64,000 nucleotides of DNA, taken from the NCBI GenBank assembly GCA_958510875.1, contig OY294070.1:117222703-117286702 (forward strand). The letters are read 5' to 3'. The position numbers were made by a program, and so were the translations under genes. The notes under the pieces are model-generated. The model saw nothing but the letters and a program-made list of their open reading frames with translations, had not been told where the DNA came from and did not search any database. This DNA is from Endomychus coccineus. Lineage: Eukaryota; Arthropoda; Insecta; Coleoptera; Endomychidae. Of this stretch, positions 1 through 11,879 are shown in pieces (the first letter of the stretch is position 1; every line of letters begins with the position of its first letter).

Positions 1-2
1 TG

Positions 3-732
3 ATCTCCCCTTGCCCCCCCTTCACACCCAGAACGTTAAAATTGGCCCATTTCACCCCTCCAATATTAGACGTTACACGATTTATTAAAAAAAGGAAAAT
101 TAAGCTCCGAAAATGGCTTCTAGTTTTTTTAGGGTCGCTGATCACGAATCAGAGGTCGGTTACCAGGAAAACTCAACCAGAGACCAGAAAACCGGGAAAA
201 TTTGGCTATTTTCCACTTATTCAACAAACTTTTCATTTTCGACTTCAAAAAATGGCTTCCAGTTTTTTTTTGGATATTGAAGCTGTGAATAAAGAATTAC
301 TTCAATTGAGAATTAAAAAAATTCAAGAGTTTTTAATGTTTCCAACCTCTTGATGAATTATCCGCACAATTGACCTCCGATTCGTGATCAGCGACCCGAA
401 AAATTCGTACAAAGTTTGGAAAAATAATTAGAAAGTAGGCAAATTTTTCCGATTTTCTAGTCTCCGCTCGAGTTTTCCGCATAACCGACCTCGGATTTGT
501 GATCAGCGACCCATAAAACCCCCTAGAAGCCATTGCCGAAACTAAAAAAGTTTGAAATGAAAAATATGTGGAAAATCGTCAAATTTTTCCGATTTTCTGG
601 TCTCCGGGTAACGTAGATACCATTTTCTGAGCTTAATTTTTATTTTTTGAATAAATCATATAACGTTTAATATTCGAGGGGTAGAAATGGGCCAATTTTG
701 ACGTTCTGGGACTGAAGGGGGAGAGTGTATAA
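3..732. mobile_element. Long-inverted-repeat (foldback) element at the left edge
   Basis: The two ends are inverted copies of each other. The left arm (about 3-115) and the reverse complement of the right arm (about 614-732) share CCCAGAACGT, AAAATTGGCCCATTT and AAATTAAGCTC with scattered differences. The middle also holds imperfect inverted copies of a segment containing GGTCGCTGATCACGAATC (133-150 on plus; 379-396 and 494-511 reversed). No coding sequence of note. The organisation is that of a non-autonomous foldback DNA transposon; the superfamily is not evident and the extreme left end may be cut by the window edge. Confidence 0.7.
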
Positions 733-1023
733 TCGTTATCGTATTACGAATTACCTTCGGGGTCCATAAAACATTAAACAAACTTATTTGTTTCAGATTA
801 CACCTTATATAAACAAAAAGTTATTTATTTTCCCAGCGTATAGCTTAGACTATATGAAAGTTTGCCATAGAAACCGTCGTTTCTATAAAAACGTGTGAAT
901 CGTATATATTTCAATTTTCCGTTTTCGAAATTATTAGTACTTAACAGGTTGATGACATAGTTAGAACGAGTGAAACTAATTCAGATTGCAGGATGGTTAC
1001 TGGTAACTGTAGGGAACTGAATA
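733..1023. other. Unannotated AT-rich spacer
   Basis: Short spacer between two foldback elements. I see no gene, repeat or motif that I can support. Confidence 0.5.
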
Positions 1024-2324
1024 AGTCCAGTCGTTCGGTCACAAAAGTTGATTTGAAAATTTGATATGGATAATTTGTATGTTATCTTATGTTTTTGGAG
1101 GAGTGCCGCTAAGAAAGTTATGTCTATTTTCTTGCGGAAAAACTGGAAATGTTCCGGGTTTTTCATTTATCTAAATTAATTTTGAAATGAAGCCTCCGAT
1201 CAAAAAAACACAAGGGATCAAAATCATAGGTAAGGCCCATTTTGTGAATTTTTTACGGTTTACAAAATATGTTTTTTTTTAAATAGCTAAAAGATTGTAC
1301 AAATATTTTGTTTGGGTGATAAGTTAGCATTTTAATTCTCATTTCCACTGGATTTTTTATCGGCATAATTTGAATTTCGCGGAAAACCGTAAAATTATGA
1401 TTGCACGCTGCATGAAAAATTCAATTTTGATTCAAAACGAAATGCATTTTGTAGATTTTGACAAATACTACCTAAAATAACCATCAAACCACATTTTGCT
1501 ATAAATGCCGAATGTTGAAGGGGCTTAAAATGATAGTTTGCATGATAATTTCCTTTCTTCGACTCCCTCTAGATCTTTTCAATAATGGCTAGGAAGTCAC
1601 ACTCTTGGATTTAGATACTTTCCATTGAATGTAATTTTTTACGCTGGGCCCAAAATTAGGCCCGTTAGAGGCCCAAACACGTGTACATGAATATGGAGAC
1701 TTCTACTGAAGCAAAATTGATCTACAATAGCTCAAAATACGCGTATTAAAGTTCTCTAACAGTATCTCGAATTTTCTCCAATTTTTCGAGGTTAAAATTA
1801 GGCATTTATAGCAAAATGTGATTTGATTGTTATCATTTTAGGTAACATTTGTCAAAATACATTTTGTTACGAGTCAAACTGAGCATTTTTCAGCGTGCAA
1901 TCGCAATTTTACGGCTTTCTGCGAAATTCAAATGTTGGCGACAAAAAAAATAAAAAATCCAGTGAAAAGTAGAATAAAAATGCCAACTTTCCACGCAAAC
2001 AAAATCTTTTTACAATATTTTTTCTATTAAAATAAATTCAGGAAACGGAAAAAAAATCATAAAATGGGCCTTATCTCGGGCCCATAACACGTATATTTTT
2101 TTGACGAGAGGGCTTTATTTCAAAATTAATTTAAATAAATGAAAAATCCAAGAAAATTTTCAGTTTTTTTCGACAAAATGGCCATAACTTTTCTAGCAAC
2201 ATTTTCTGATACAATAAAAGTGCTTTATATTCATTAATCTGTAAAAAAGAATTTGATCACATTCATCAGTCATATCAAATTTTGCCGGATTTTCAGGGGA
2301 TTCGGTCGACCGTGCGACTGGACT
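1024..2324. mobile_element. Long-inverted-repeat element, copy 1, in the lark intron
   Basis: The left arm (about 1024-1560) and right arm (about 1740-2324) are inverted copies. Landmarks read inward from each end are GTCCAGTCG, AAAATTTGATATG, AAAGTTATG, TTTTTCATTTAT, AATTAATTTTGAAAT, CAAAATGCATTTT-like and CATTTTGCTATAAATGCC. The outermost ends read GTCCAG and CTGGAC and are flanked by TA, compatible with a TA target duplication. A second copy in direct orientation lies at 50392-51468. No transposase is encoded, so it is a non-autonomous element of about 1.3 kb. Its right end is only about 26 bp from the lark exon's splice donor, within the intron. Confidence 0.8.
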
Positions 2325-2349
2325 ATAAATGTAAAAGAAAGTAATGTAC

Positions 2350-3018
2350 CCCAAAGCGGCCCATCATGCGGTCGCGCAGGAAAGGTGGAGGCGGCGGAGG
2401 TGGGTAGGGATCGCGTCCGAACATGCGATCCCGGAATCGATCTGGTCCAACACCTTTGGGACATTCCTTGGACCAGTGACCACCGCGTCCGCACCGGTAG
2501 CACTGTTCCGGGTCACCCATGCCGGGCCGTTGTCGGACACGACTCGTAGATACTTGCACCTTCATAGGCTGCCCGTCGACCATGGTGCCGTTCAATTCTT
2601 TGATCGCCTCGTTCACGTCACCCGACGACTCCAAATGTACGAACCCGTAGTTGCGGACGATGTCGCATTCCACCACGGTGCCGAACCGCTTGAATAATTC
2701 TCGAATCTGCGGAGCCTTAGTATTATCTGTTAGATTGCCGACGAAGATCTTAGTTGTTGGCGTTTGCGGCGCTTTTCGACTCTTCGCTGCCTCGCACTTC
2801 ATCGGTTGACCGTTCACCACTTGGCCGTTCAAGGTTTGTATAGCCTCGCGACCTTCGGATTCATTCTCCATGTGGACGAAACCGTAATTCTTGACGACGT
2901 CGCATTCCACCACTTTGCCGTATTTCTCAAATAGTGGTCGTAGATCAGTCACCGTCGTTTTCTCGGCGAGGTTTCCGATAAATATTTTGAAAGTGCCCGC
3001 GCTGCTAAAACCCGGCAT
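2350..3018 (-). CDS. lark: RNA-binding protein lark (RBM4-like), first coding exon (partial gene)
   Basis: This exon encodes the first 223 residues of an RNA-binding protein of the Lark/RBM4 family. Two RRM domains are visible: RRM1 at about 10-80 with KIFIGNL and KNYGFVHM, and RRM2 at about 89-155 with KIFVGNL and [13 protein letters not shown] zinc knuckle follows at 173-186 (C-x2-C-x4-H-x4-C), then [16 protein letters not shown], a proline run also seen in fly Lark. The start ATG (3018-3016) gives MPG, as in fly Lark. A possible acceptor (TTTCAG, exon starting at 3033) lies just upstream, suggesting an intron in the 5' UTR. After residue 223 homology stops at GGG|GTACAT, taken as the splice donor; reading on gives only VHYFLLHL and a stop. 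The remaining C-terminal exon(s) would lie beyond base 1. Lark regulates mRNA translation and circadian and developmental functions in flies; function here is inferred from homology. Confidence 0.93.
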
Positions 3019-3033
3019 GTCTGCTCGCTCGGC

Positions 3034-6000
3034 CTGAAACTCGTATTAACATAAACATTGTGATCACGACGCGGCCATTTGTGCCGGCGACGTGGCCATT
3101 AGAATCCACCCCGACATTTCGGAACAATTAACGACGTTCTAGTTAATTAATACACAGTTCATACAAATGGTCAAGCAATCATTGCAAATTGACGTTTAGA
3201 AGCCAAAATCACAACAAAAATAATGGACAAATGCTTGAATTAAACCGTCAGTATCTTAATCGACCAAATTTCTCGAAGAAATGAATGCTATCTACACCGT
3301 TTCTCCATATTTCAACGTTATAGAAGTTAATAAGATAGAATTTGTCATTATTAAAGCTACCACCACAACGTAACGGGATCAATTGATATTAATTGCTTGT
3401 TCGAACCCGAGCTTTAGATTATTCCATGGCGGGAGTTTCGTAATCGGTGGATATGGATATAAGATTTAAGTTTTTAGTACTCCCAGCATAAACTATGGAA
3501 TAAATATTATTTTCCTACGATGATAAAGAAGCAAATTTTACCAACCAAATAACAAAAGTTATTCATTATACATGATAGTTACTCTATGTTTTAAATGTAT
3601 ATTCCAATCCCAAGGATGTAACATTATGGATTATCAAATGTATGCTACGAAATTCTGATCCCATTGGACAGATGAGAAAGTAGTTAAATAGTGGTAACTT
3701 AGGTAAGAGTCGCTGCTGAACTAACCAGACATTATATTACCTTCATCTAATTTTGGAGCATTATTACTGTTGCTAAAATATGTACAAGAGGTACTAGCAA
3801 AAAACTCCGAGATACCTTTTGATCCAGCGAATACTATCAGACCTCGGAGTTATTTCTGAATACACCACCAGTTGAATGAAATGAAAATTCAAGAGAAAAA
3901 TGACAATTTAAATTTACATTCAGACAAACAAAAAATAATCAATTATTGAAGAACCGTGTGAATAGTTTAAAGCTTAGCCTACAACGGTTTCTTCACACAC
4001 ACAAAACGGGAGCCCTTGAGCACTTACTCTCAATCAAACGCGTTATCTCAATTGCTACTAATGGTACCCAGGTTCAAACACTGTTATTGTCATTGCTTAT
4101 ATTATCTAATAATCCGGTTTAGAAATTCAAAATGGTTTATCTACTCAAGATTCATGGATTATATAACAATAAATCTTATACTAATTCCCAGGCTCAAACA
4201 ATAAAGATGAACCCTCACAAATTACAAATACTGTTTGCTCTGGGCACTAGCTATGTAGCATTCACCATCCTAACGTCGGGTGGGCCAGCATTCGATGAAT
4301 TCGTGTCTATCCGACATCAAATTTCATTCGTTCAAATCCTCGAACATATATTTGATTTGGCATCTGACTGACCTGGCCTGTAGAGCTTAGTAAAACTGAT
4401 TTTCTCAATTGTAACATGATTGAAACGAAAACAAATGGCATATAATACACAAAATCTATAAATATTAACGTATCTTTTATTTATTTCAGAAGCATTTTTC
4501 AAATTTTCAACACGCTTTTCACATATACGGCAGTAAGGCCAACTATTTACCCAATTTACTAAAGAATACGTGGATTTCAATGCTCAATTGGTACGACTTC
4601 TTGGCAGAGATCGTAAGGAGTTGAAGATATTAGGTATTACAAATGGGTGCTTTTCAGTGGCAATGCTTTGCTATATAAATCAACCTGCGGATTGATTGGG
4701 ATCAAGCATTTTGTTGGAATCAACCACAAAAGCTATTACATCAGTTTGAGGTCAAAATTCAAAAAAATGTTGATCAAATCTCATGTAACTAAACAAATTT
4801 TCCATTTGAATAGAACTGTGTAATAATTATTAACAATTAAAATTTGCATCAATACCAAAGTTTCTTATAATCATGCGACAGAGGTGTCCACCATTTTGTG
4901 TAGGCATTCAACTTCAACTGCTACTATTTAAGATCATGATCAACAAGATGTAATTTGCACGTTGTAACGAGATTTATCTAACCATTGTACTCAGAACAAC
5001 ATCTAGTCATTGAATAAAGCTATCTACGCGACTTGGTGTGATATCAAAAATTCAAATGACAAATAGATTCCAGGTTCTCGTTCATAATATGTATACAGTT
5101 ATTATAAACATCCTATAAGATAACTCCAAAACAATCTAGGAAGTTTCTGACACTAATAATGTATTACAAAACCTAACTTGAAGAGAAAAAATACTTTTTC
5201 TGGCTTTACTTGCAACTGCGCATCCTAATTATTAAACTTATTTACTATTCTGTATAGCGATAAAGATAAAATGGCCAACTCTTCAACACTAAATGTCGAC
5301 CTTCTTACCGGCACCTTTCTACCGGGTAGATTTAAATAATGCAACTGTAAACATTTTCCGAAACATACTAAAATAAATAATTACTTTTTGATTAAAATAT
5401 GTGCAATTCAGTAAAGAGGTATAAAACAACTACACAAAATGGCTTCTCCTTCTAATTTAACGGAATAGAAGGTTCCACAATAAACCACAAAACTACTTTT
5501 AAAAAGCGGTGAATACGTGCACATCGATTAACGCTTAATATAAGGCAACCTTCTCTAGTGATTTATAGATGAAAACAGTTTTTTCCAATTTCCAGACAAT
5601 ATCGAAGTTTACATACCGTAAATGAATAGAATCGATTGCGAGAAATATGCTGTTAGAATAAAATCATAAATGCCTACCTTTCACAGGTGAATCCTGAATT
5701 TATGGAATTAAATTCAAACTTGTGAATTTGGGTGGAGCTGCACTGATGCGTCCTCTGCAAGTCACTGTTCACAAATGGCGGAATGCAAGCGGACGTTGGA
5801 AACCACTAACTTGACAGATTGACAAAATTAGTCGCCAGCTCTGACGAATCATCGCGCATGTACGGTTTTGATATTACTACGCCAGTCATTGGATTGGTGT
5901 ATATTCAGTTTCCGGTTTCGTTCTCTGAAATCCGCCAAATTTGAAATGACAAATGAGACGATTAAGGGCTCCAACAATTAACTTGAAGTTAGAAGCTGTT

Positions 6001-7605
6001 CTATTTATTAATTGAAATACATATGATGATATGATTATGAATGCATAATTTCATTAATATATTTTTGTTTCATCTGGAATGTTTCATACCACATGTATAT
6101 TTCTATGATAGTTAATAGATATCTGCAATTAAGAAAAATAGTTTTAATTCAGTACCAGTCTGTAAATTTGAATTGTGTAACTTATCCTGTACAACGTTCA
6201 ACAACAAGATATTTTCATTCTATTCAGAGGTAAGTTAGAATATCTAATTAATCGATCGCTCCAAAAATTACGACATCCGCGATTTTTCTATTTCTTTCCA
6301 TGTAGGAACAATTAGATTACGAAATATTAATAATTTAAATAATGTAGCCCCTTATATCCACATGGTATGTTGTTTATTTCGAATTTCTCAACCACAGTCT
6401 AACCTTCCAAACAAGTCCTCAAATATAGCTGGTATTTCAAGAAAACATTTCGTCACGATTCTCTTCTACTACAAGCTTTTGTTTAACTTGCCCTGTTAAA
6501 CTTGCAGGTGAATTTTGACCCACTCCTCTCCTAATCTGATTAATTTGGCAGGTGTTCATCATTCGGGTAACAATGCATTATGGCATTTTTAGAAGAGAAA
6601 ACCAGATGACGTTTCCAAAATGAAGAACGATTTTTGTGATTATGGTCCGATTCTATTCAAAATTGATATGTGGGGGTTTTTGAGATCGGATATCATGACT
6701 TTTCAAACATTTAAAAATTCAAGATGGCAGCTCCAATGTGGAGGATGAGTTTTGTGGTTACGGTGCTATTCTATCCAAAAATGGTATGAAATGAAAGACC
6801 TGCAAAACTAAAGCCAAACTTCAAAAACGATAATTGCCAAGGTCATTAGGAATTTTGCCTCACAAGGCTTCATTAGTTCTAAGCATTATTACATTACATT
6901 GAAAAACAATAATTTTCCTTGATATTTTCAAACGAACATTTTTATTTTGAAAACGTCGATTCAACTCATGTTCAAGATTTCCAACCTATGCACAGTATTA
7001 AGTGTGACCCCCAGACCAAAAACTAAAGCTACGGGGTATGACCTACGTGAATAATTTGTTACCTTGTTTGATTGTGACATTTAATCAAAAATCCAACGCC
7101 GATGACTGTCAACTCAGACTTGGATAATCTTGGGGACGGAAAACATAGAGCTTTCATTCACTTCATGCCGCCTGCTTGTTATATTAAATGATGAAGTTAT
7201 AATGACGAGATCCAGTCTCTGTTCTTTTCAAACCTATGATTATCATGATCAAGGCCCTAGTCATGGTTATGAATACTATAGATAGATAGTAAATAAAAAT
7301 CGAGCAGAAAATGGAATTGGTAATGATGCTAGGTGTTGACATTCGACAATGATGCCAGTGTCGGTTATTGTTGCAGCTGCGCACACTTGTTTTCAATGAT
7401 GGGAAAAAACGAGAAACAAAAGTTTATTTACCAGTTAGTTCGTGAGCTACCTATCTCTACTCCTTTAAGAACTTGGGCTTCACCTCCATCTTTGCTCATA
7501 TCTACTGAAATGTATATTGTATATTTCTTTGCAATTATGATTCTTGACCCAGGTATTAATTATATATAAATTCTCATTGATTATTTAACTCTAACACATA
7601 TAAGC
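3034..7605. other. No gene recognised; presumed lark upstream region
   Basis: About 4.5 kb without a recognisable exon. Short open frames near 4016-4371 and 7184-7569 have no recognisable domain and AT-driven composition. The stretch 5740-5960 is less AT-rich than its surroundings and could hold the lark promoter or a non-coding first exon, but I see no decisive TATA, initiator or splice signal. Confidence 0.4.
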
Positions 7606-8515
7606 AATGGGATCTCCTATTTCAGCTACTATTGCTAACCTAATGAATTAATAAAAAATCAATCCGTACCCGTAGATCATCTATTTATTTTCTTGGACGT
7701 TGTTTATTTATTTACAAATATAACAGTCGTTTTGGCATCGAGTAGCATCAAAAAGCGTTGGGCAGAGATTAAAAACCGCACCTCAAGATCAACCTGAATT
7801 TATAAATGCAGTAAAGTTTTGTTTAGAATGCACTTATCTTCAATACGGTCAGCAATATTTTGGATAAATATTCGACACACAGCAATGGAATTTATTTCAG
7901 CTACTATTGCTAACCTAGTTATGGAATGCCTAGAGGAATCTGTAATAAATTCATTAGATTTTCAACCCGTATTTTAGAAACGGTATGCAGATGGTTGCCT
8001 AATGTGCCCAATGATAAAATTCAGTACGTGATTAATAAATTTAACAATTTCCTCTGTAAACTTTAATTTACTTGTCAAATGGAAGTGAACAAATACAAAT
8101 TTCCTAGATGTGAACAATAGGCATGATTCAGATGGAAAAATAAAACCTTCGTGGTTCACTAAAGAAATTTGGTTTCAGCGATATCTTTACTGCAATTCAG
8201 TTGCACGAACAAGTTATAAAAAAAAGTGTTATAAACAACCTTACAGATAGCGCTGTTAAAATGCTCCACCCAGAGGACCGTCCCAAAAATTTGAAAATGG
8301 TTCGTAATACACTGGAAATGAATGGCTACCCAAAAACATTTTTCAATCCCATTATTAAAGAAAGAATAAACAAAATCTATAATGGAACGTCATATATAAA
8401 TAACATAAACGGTAACACAGATAATTTTATAACATTACCATACATTCCGGAGGCCGGAGAAAATTAAGAAATGTTTAAAAAAGTATGATATAAACCGCAT
8501 AAACCTACTAACTGT
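7606..8515 (+). pseudogene. Penelope-like element, reverse transcriptase fragment
   Basis: Translations of the plus strand show pieces of a Penelope-like reverse transcriptase in shifting frames. LDVVYLFTNI lies near 7695-7725, MEFISATIANLVMECLEE near 7886-7945, and RYADG near 7980, where active elements have YVDD. Later come VINNLTDSAVKML, NGYPKTFF and TLPYIPEAGE (8230-8460). A short extra copy of the MGSPISATIANL motif at 7606-7645 suggests a small duplication or two overlapping insertions. Multiple stops and frameshifts and the changed catalytic YVDD make it non-functional. The GIY-YIG part expected downstream in the full element is absent here. Confidence 0.85.
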
Positions 8516-9214
8516 GTTGGTAAATATTTTTCGAATCTAAAACCCTTTAATACCTAAAGATAAACAAACCCGCAGTAATTAAATTGTTCAGATTGCGATG
8601 AGATACAGGAATCTCTAAACAACATTTGCAAAAACTAATGTACCATAACGGTGATGAAAATATTCGTCAATTTTTTTGGAAATTCAAATTAAACATCAAA
8701 GATATTTTATATTTGAAAAGATTTTATTTTTAAGCGAGTAATCATAATAATTGAAAAAAGTTTGATATTCTGTAAAATAATTTGTAAGATATAAATATAG
8801 ACACATATATATGACATTAAGACAAACAAATGACTGAATTTAATGAATTTTCTACAGTCATTTGTTTATCTTTGGATTTAATGAATTTTCTGCATTGACT
8901 AAAATAATTGTTACGTAAAAAAATATATTTATTTAAGAAAATCTTAATCTATTAAATGGAAAAAATGTATTTGACACGTATGTTTTTTTAATTCATTCCC
9001 TCAAAATATTATTATTATACTATTTAATCATTGAAATTTTTGTATATTGAATGAATTTAAATTCGATAATTTTATGATAAAATCAATTTTATTTATGAAA
9101 ACTCACTTTCCATCAATTCTCATTATATTTTATCAAATCGATAATATATAAATTAACATCATACAACCAATTTCATTTATTTCTATTAAAATCATAATTT
9201 TATTTAAAACTGAC
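8516..9214. other. Very AT-rich spacer
   Basis: Long A and T runs and simple AT-rich sequence. 'ACAAATGACTG' near 8826 and an inverted echo 'CAGTCATTTGTTTATCTTTG' near 8857-8876 form a small hairpin. No gene seen. Confidence 0.5.
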
Positions 9215-9470
9215 CCACCTGTCCAACAGATGACGTAAACAACCAGGACTACTTGGCTTCCAGGTATATTGTGGAATTTTTTCAATATCAGAGTCATGTT
9301 CAGCGACCTCGAAAACATTTTCATTCAATTTCCGTGAAAATTTCGATAAAACCTCGTAGATGGCCCTCATAACCAGCACTTCCTGGTCCCCAGGTACATT
9401 ATATGGTTTTTCTGACATCAGATTCGTGTTCAGCGACCCCAAAAACCGCCTAGTAACAAATTTGGGTCGA
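9215..9470 (-). repeat. Two-copy tandem repeat carrying the GGTCGCTGA motif
   Basis: On the minus strand two units of about 130 bp follow each other. Each begins with GGTCGCTGAACA (ends at 9438 and 9308), followed by a gapped TCTGAT..AAAAA.CCA and TACCTGG...CC..G..GT.CTGGTT. The units are diverged. The open frame across them is a by-product of the repeat. The motif links this locus to the foldback elements at 3-732 and 53413-54940. Confidence 0.65.
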
Positions 9471-9529
9471 TTTCCATAATGTATTACCGAATAATGAATT
9501 TTTTTTATTTGCTTCAAAAATTGCACATG

Positions 9530-10840
9530 AAAAAAGCAAATTTTTATAATGCAGAAATGCGGTTTCTCATTTGTATAAGATTTAAAAAGTGGGATGCAAA
9601 AAACTGCATTTCGATCGATCGATTTTTCTGCACAAATTTAGGACCTAAAATGTTATATTCCGTCGACTAATTGTGACGCGGAATCCATCCATCTCAAAGA
9701 ATGTTATGAAAATAAGAAACATTAGTAAACAGACATTTCTCCTCTACATGTTTTTAGGGTATAGAAAAAACGACGAGCTGATGTGGGACCAAGGAAAATG
9801 AATGAAACAAACCTTCTAGAAACTAATTTATTACATGTTATTATTTCTGTACACAAAACAAACACTCATAATATCAGTCTTGCAATAATATTACTGCATT
9901 TCGTACATTGAAATATTCTTTGATACATTACAATTACTTATAAAAGATACTTGATGAATATATACAAATGTAAATGCACATTTGAACAGTCACTCGGCCT
10001 ACTTAAAAATACACGACTCATTTAACAATATTAAACACGGGTAACAAAACAACTCAAATGTCGTTGGAAGATTTAGAACTTTCGATATAACCAAACTGTC
10101 TTATCATTCGTGTTGATCATGGTTTTATGGACAATAACAAGGAATAGTTACAACATTAAATAGATAATTGATTTGTGGTTTATAAATGCGGTAAATTTAA
10201 CAGAGTCGGAAACAAAACATTAATAAAGTCAAAGAAATTTAAATTAAATATTTTTTACAGATTGCACTATAAATTAGTAATTGAGCAATTTTCAACCTAA
10301 CTTAAAAAAAAGTTAGGTGCAAAGATAACGAGTGATTTTATTTAGCAGTTACGAAATTAATTTATATCGATCTATACTACAATCTTCAATAATTTAGATT
10401 GTCTTGGAGCACCAGAAGATGGTATAGAATAAGGGCGTTTTGTAAATATATTCATCATTTACGTAACACAACAATTTGACATAGTTTGGGACCAAATGAA
10501 CATTCTTTAAAGTGATCTCATCAATTATGTCAAGAGTATATACAAGGAATATGGAAAGAAGCATACTGACCCTTGGATATCATTAAAAAAAAACAATTTT
10601 CAAGATTAAAAAATAATCAATTTTTATGAAATAGTGTGGCAAGGTTGATTTATCATGTTAAAAATATTTTTTAGAATTATTTGTATAATATAAGTATTGA
10701 TCATTTTTGTTGCTATATTAATTCTGAAAATTCACATTAGTAGCAATCTTAAAATACAAGCATGAATCTTAAAAATTACTAATATTGTTTCAAAGATATA
10801 TTTTTTTCCATTGAATGATTCAATTTTTTGAAGATATAAA
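9530..10840. other. No gene recognised
   Basis: AT-rich spacer of 1.3 kb. I see no coding segment, repeat or RNA gene I can support. Confidence 0.5.
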
Positions 10841-10844
10841 TGTA

Positions 10845-10990
10845 CGAAAGAATAACTACTTTGTTTTTATACCACTTTTATTAATTAATTATTATTATTA
10901 ATAAAAGTGGTACAAACAAAGTTATTCTTTCATATAATCAAAATGATAAATTACCATAAAGTAACGGCTTCCACCATCGATTTTTTATAT
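10845..10990. repeat. Palindromic Penelope-type terminal sequence
   Basis: GAAAGAATAACTACTTTGTTTTTATACCACTTTTATTAAT (given here as a description: left arm 10848-10890) is followed by its inverted copy at about 10890-10933, a hairpin of about 90 bp with few mismatches. The right half continues into ATGATAAATTACCATAAAG and ACGGCTTCCACCATCGAT. The same stretch follows the GIY-YIG fragment at 33901-34000, and a diverged copy is at 42190-42250. It is therefore the tail of one Penelope-like family, here in an inverted dimer arrangement. Confidence 0.75.
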
Positions 10991-11755
10991 AAATTTACAG
11001 TTGTAAATACTTTTTTATTAATTTATTCCTTGCAAATAATAAAAAATCTTGACAGTACCATTTACCTCCTAAAAGTACGTAAAATTAGAGAATATAGAGA
11101 AAAATATTCTCATATCACTTTAAATTCAAGTTCATTGGCTCCCAGACTGGGAACAATGGCACAATATAGGAATAATTTATTTTAAATGGCTTTTAATTCC
11201 GTCACAATTTTTTTGCATTAGAATGCGCAGATACACATGATTCAATGAGACAAATGGAGCAAAACATAAAATTTCGCCCAGTAGTTGTGTAGTTGTAATT
11301 TACAGAATTTTTTTTCCATATAAACATATTTTTCCTTGCTTGGACAGTATTTGAATAGGACTTTTTTAGATTAGAATTTATTCATGTTAAACTGGTATAA
11401 CTTTTTTCAGAATTCATTCATGTTAATAAAACACAAGTTAACAATTTAATAATAATGTAGTTAGTATATTGTAATTAAAGTGTTAATTGGTGTTTTTTCA
11501 GTTTAATTGTATACTTTTTTATAATAATTATTAACAATTTTTAAGAATTATGTTAATTTGTTATAAAATTTAAATTAATTTAATTTCCATAATATAATAT
11601 AGCTAAATAATTTTACATAATCCTATATGCATAAATTATCTTTATTTTATATTTTGAGTCCTTTTGTAAATCAGTTATTTAGAACAAAATATTCATTTAG
11701 AGGTTTCAAAGCTCAATAAAGGTTAAAATAAATATATAAATCTATAAATAAGAAA
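10991..11755. other. No gene recognised
   Basis: AT-rich spacer; nothing supported. Confidence 0.5.
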
Positions 11756-11758
11756 TAC

Positions 11759-11863
11759 TCACCCTTATCCACTAAAAATACTGTTAAAGTACTGAAGACC
11801 TTTCTGATACCAAGTAGCCATCATCAGAGTAAACTTTACAGTATTTTTAGTGGATAAGGGTGA
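11759..11863. repeat. Hairpin of Penelope-type terminal repeats with 26-bp perfect arms
   Basis: The left arm 11759-11784 and right arm 11838-11863 are exact inverted copies over 26 bp, including CACTAAAAATACTGT. Between them, on the minus strand, sits a hammerhead-like motif. The arm sequence (read as AGTATTTTTAGTGGATAAGG) also follows the hammerhead-like motifs near 36486, 38550 and 41631 in the plus orientation, which identifies it as the tail of that Penelope family. Confidence 0.85.
11783..11834 (-). ncRNA. Hammerhead ribozyme-like motif (Penelope family 1, copy A)
   Basis: Read on the minus strand. Stem I 5' strand GTT-TACT, core CTGATGA (11827-11821), stem II TGGCTAC-loop TTG-GTATCA with one bulged C, GAAA (11804-11801), a very short stem III in GGTCTT, cleavage base C, then stem I 3' strand AGTA-CTTT-AAC. 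TACT pairs with AGTA and GTT with AAC around an internal loop, as in a type I hammerhead. All invariant core bases I can check are present. Small terminal hammerheads are known from Penelope-like retroelements; activity here is inferred. Confidence 0.72.
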
Positions 11864-11879
11864 TTATTTCTCATTCACA

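Noticed and set aside
2253..2697. Plus-strand frames over the lark exon
   Set aside because: Antisense shadows of the strongly conserved lark coding sequence.
3380..3430. tRNA-like TTCGAACCC segment
   Set aside because: The T-arm-like word stands alone; no acceptor or anticodon arm can be drawn around it.
9200..9526. 108-codon minus-strand frame as a small gene
   Set aside because: Explained by the two-copy tandem repeat with the GGTCGCTGA motif.
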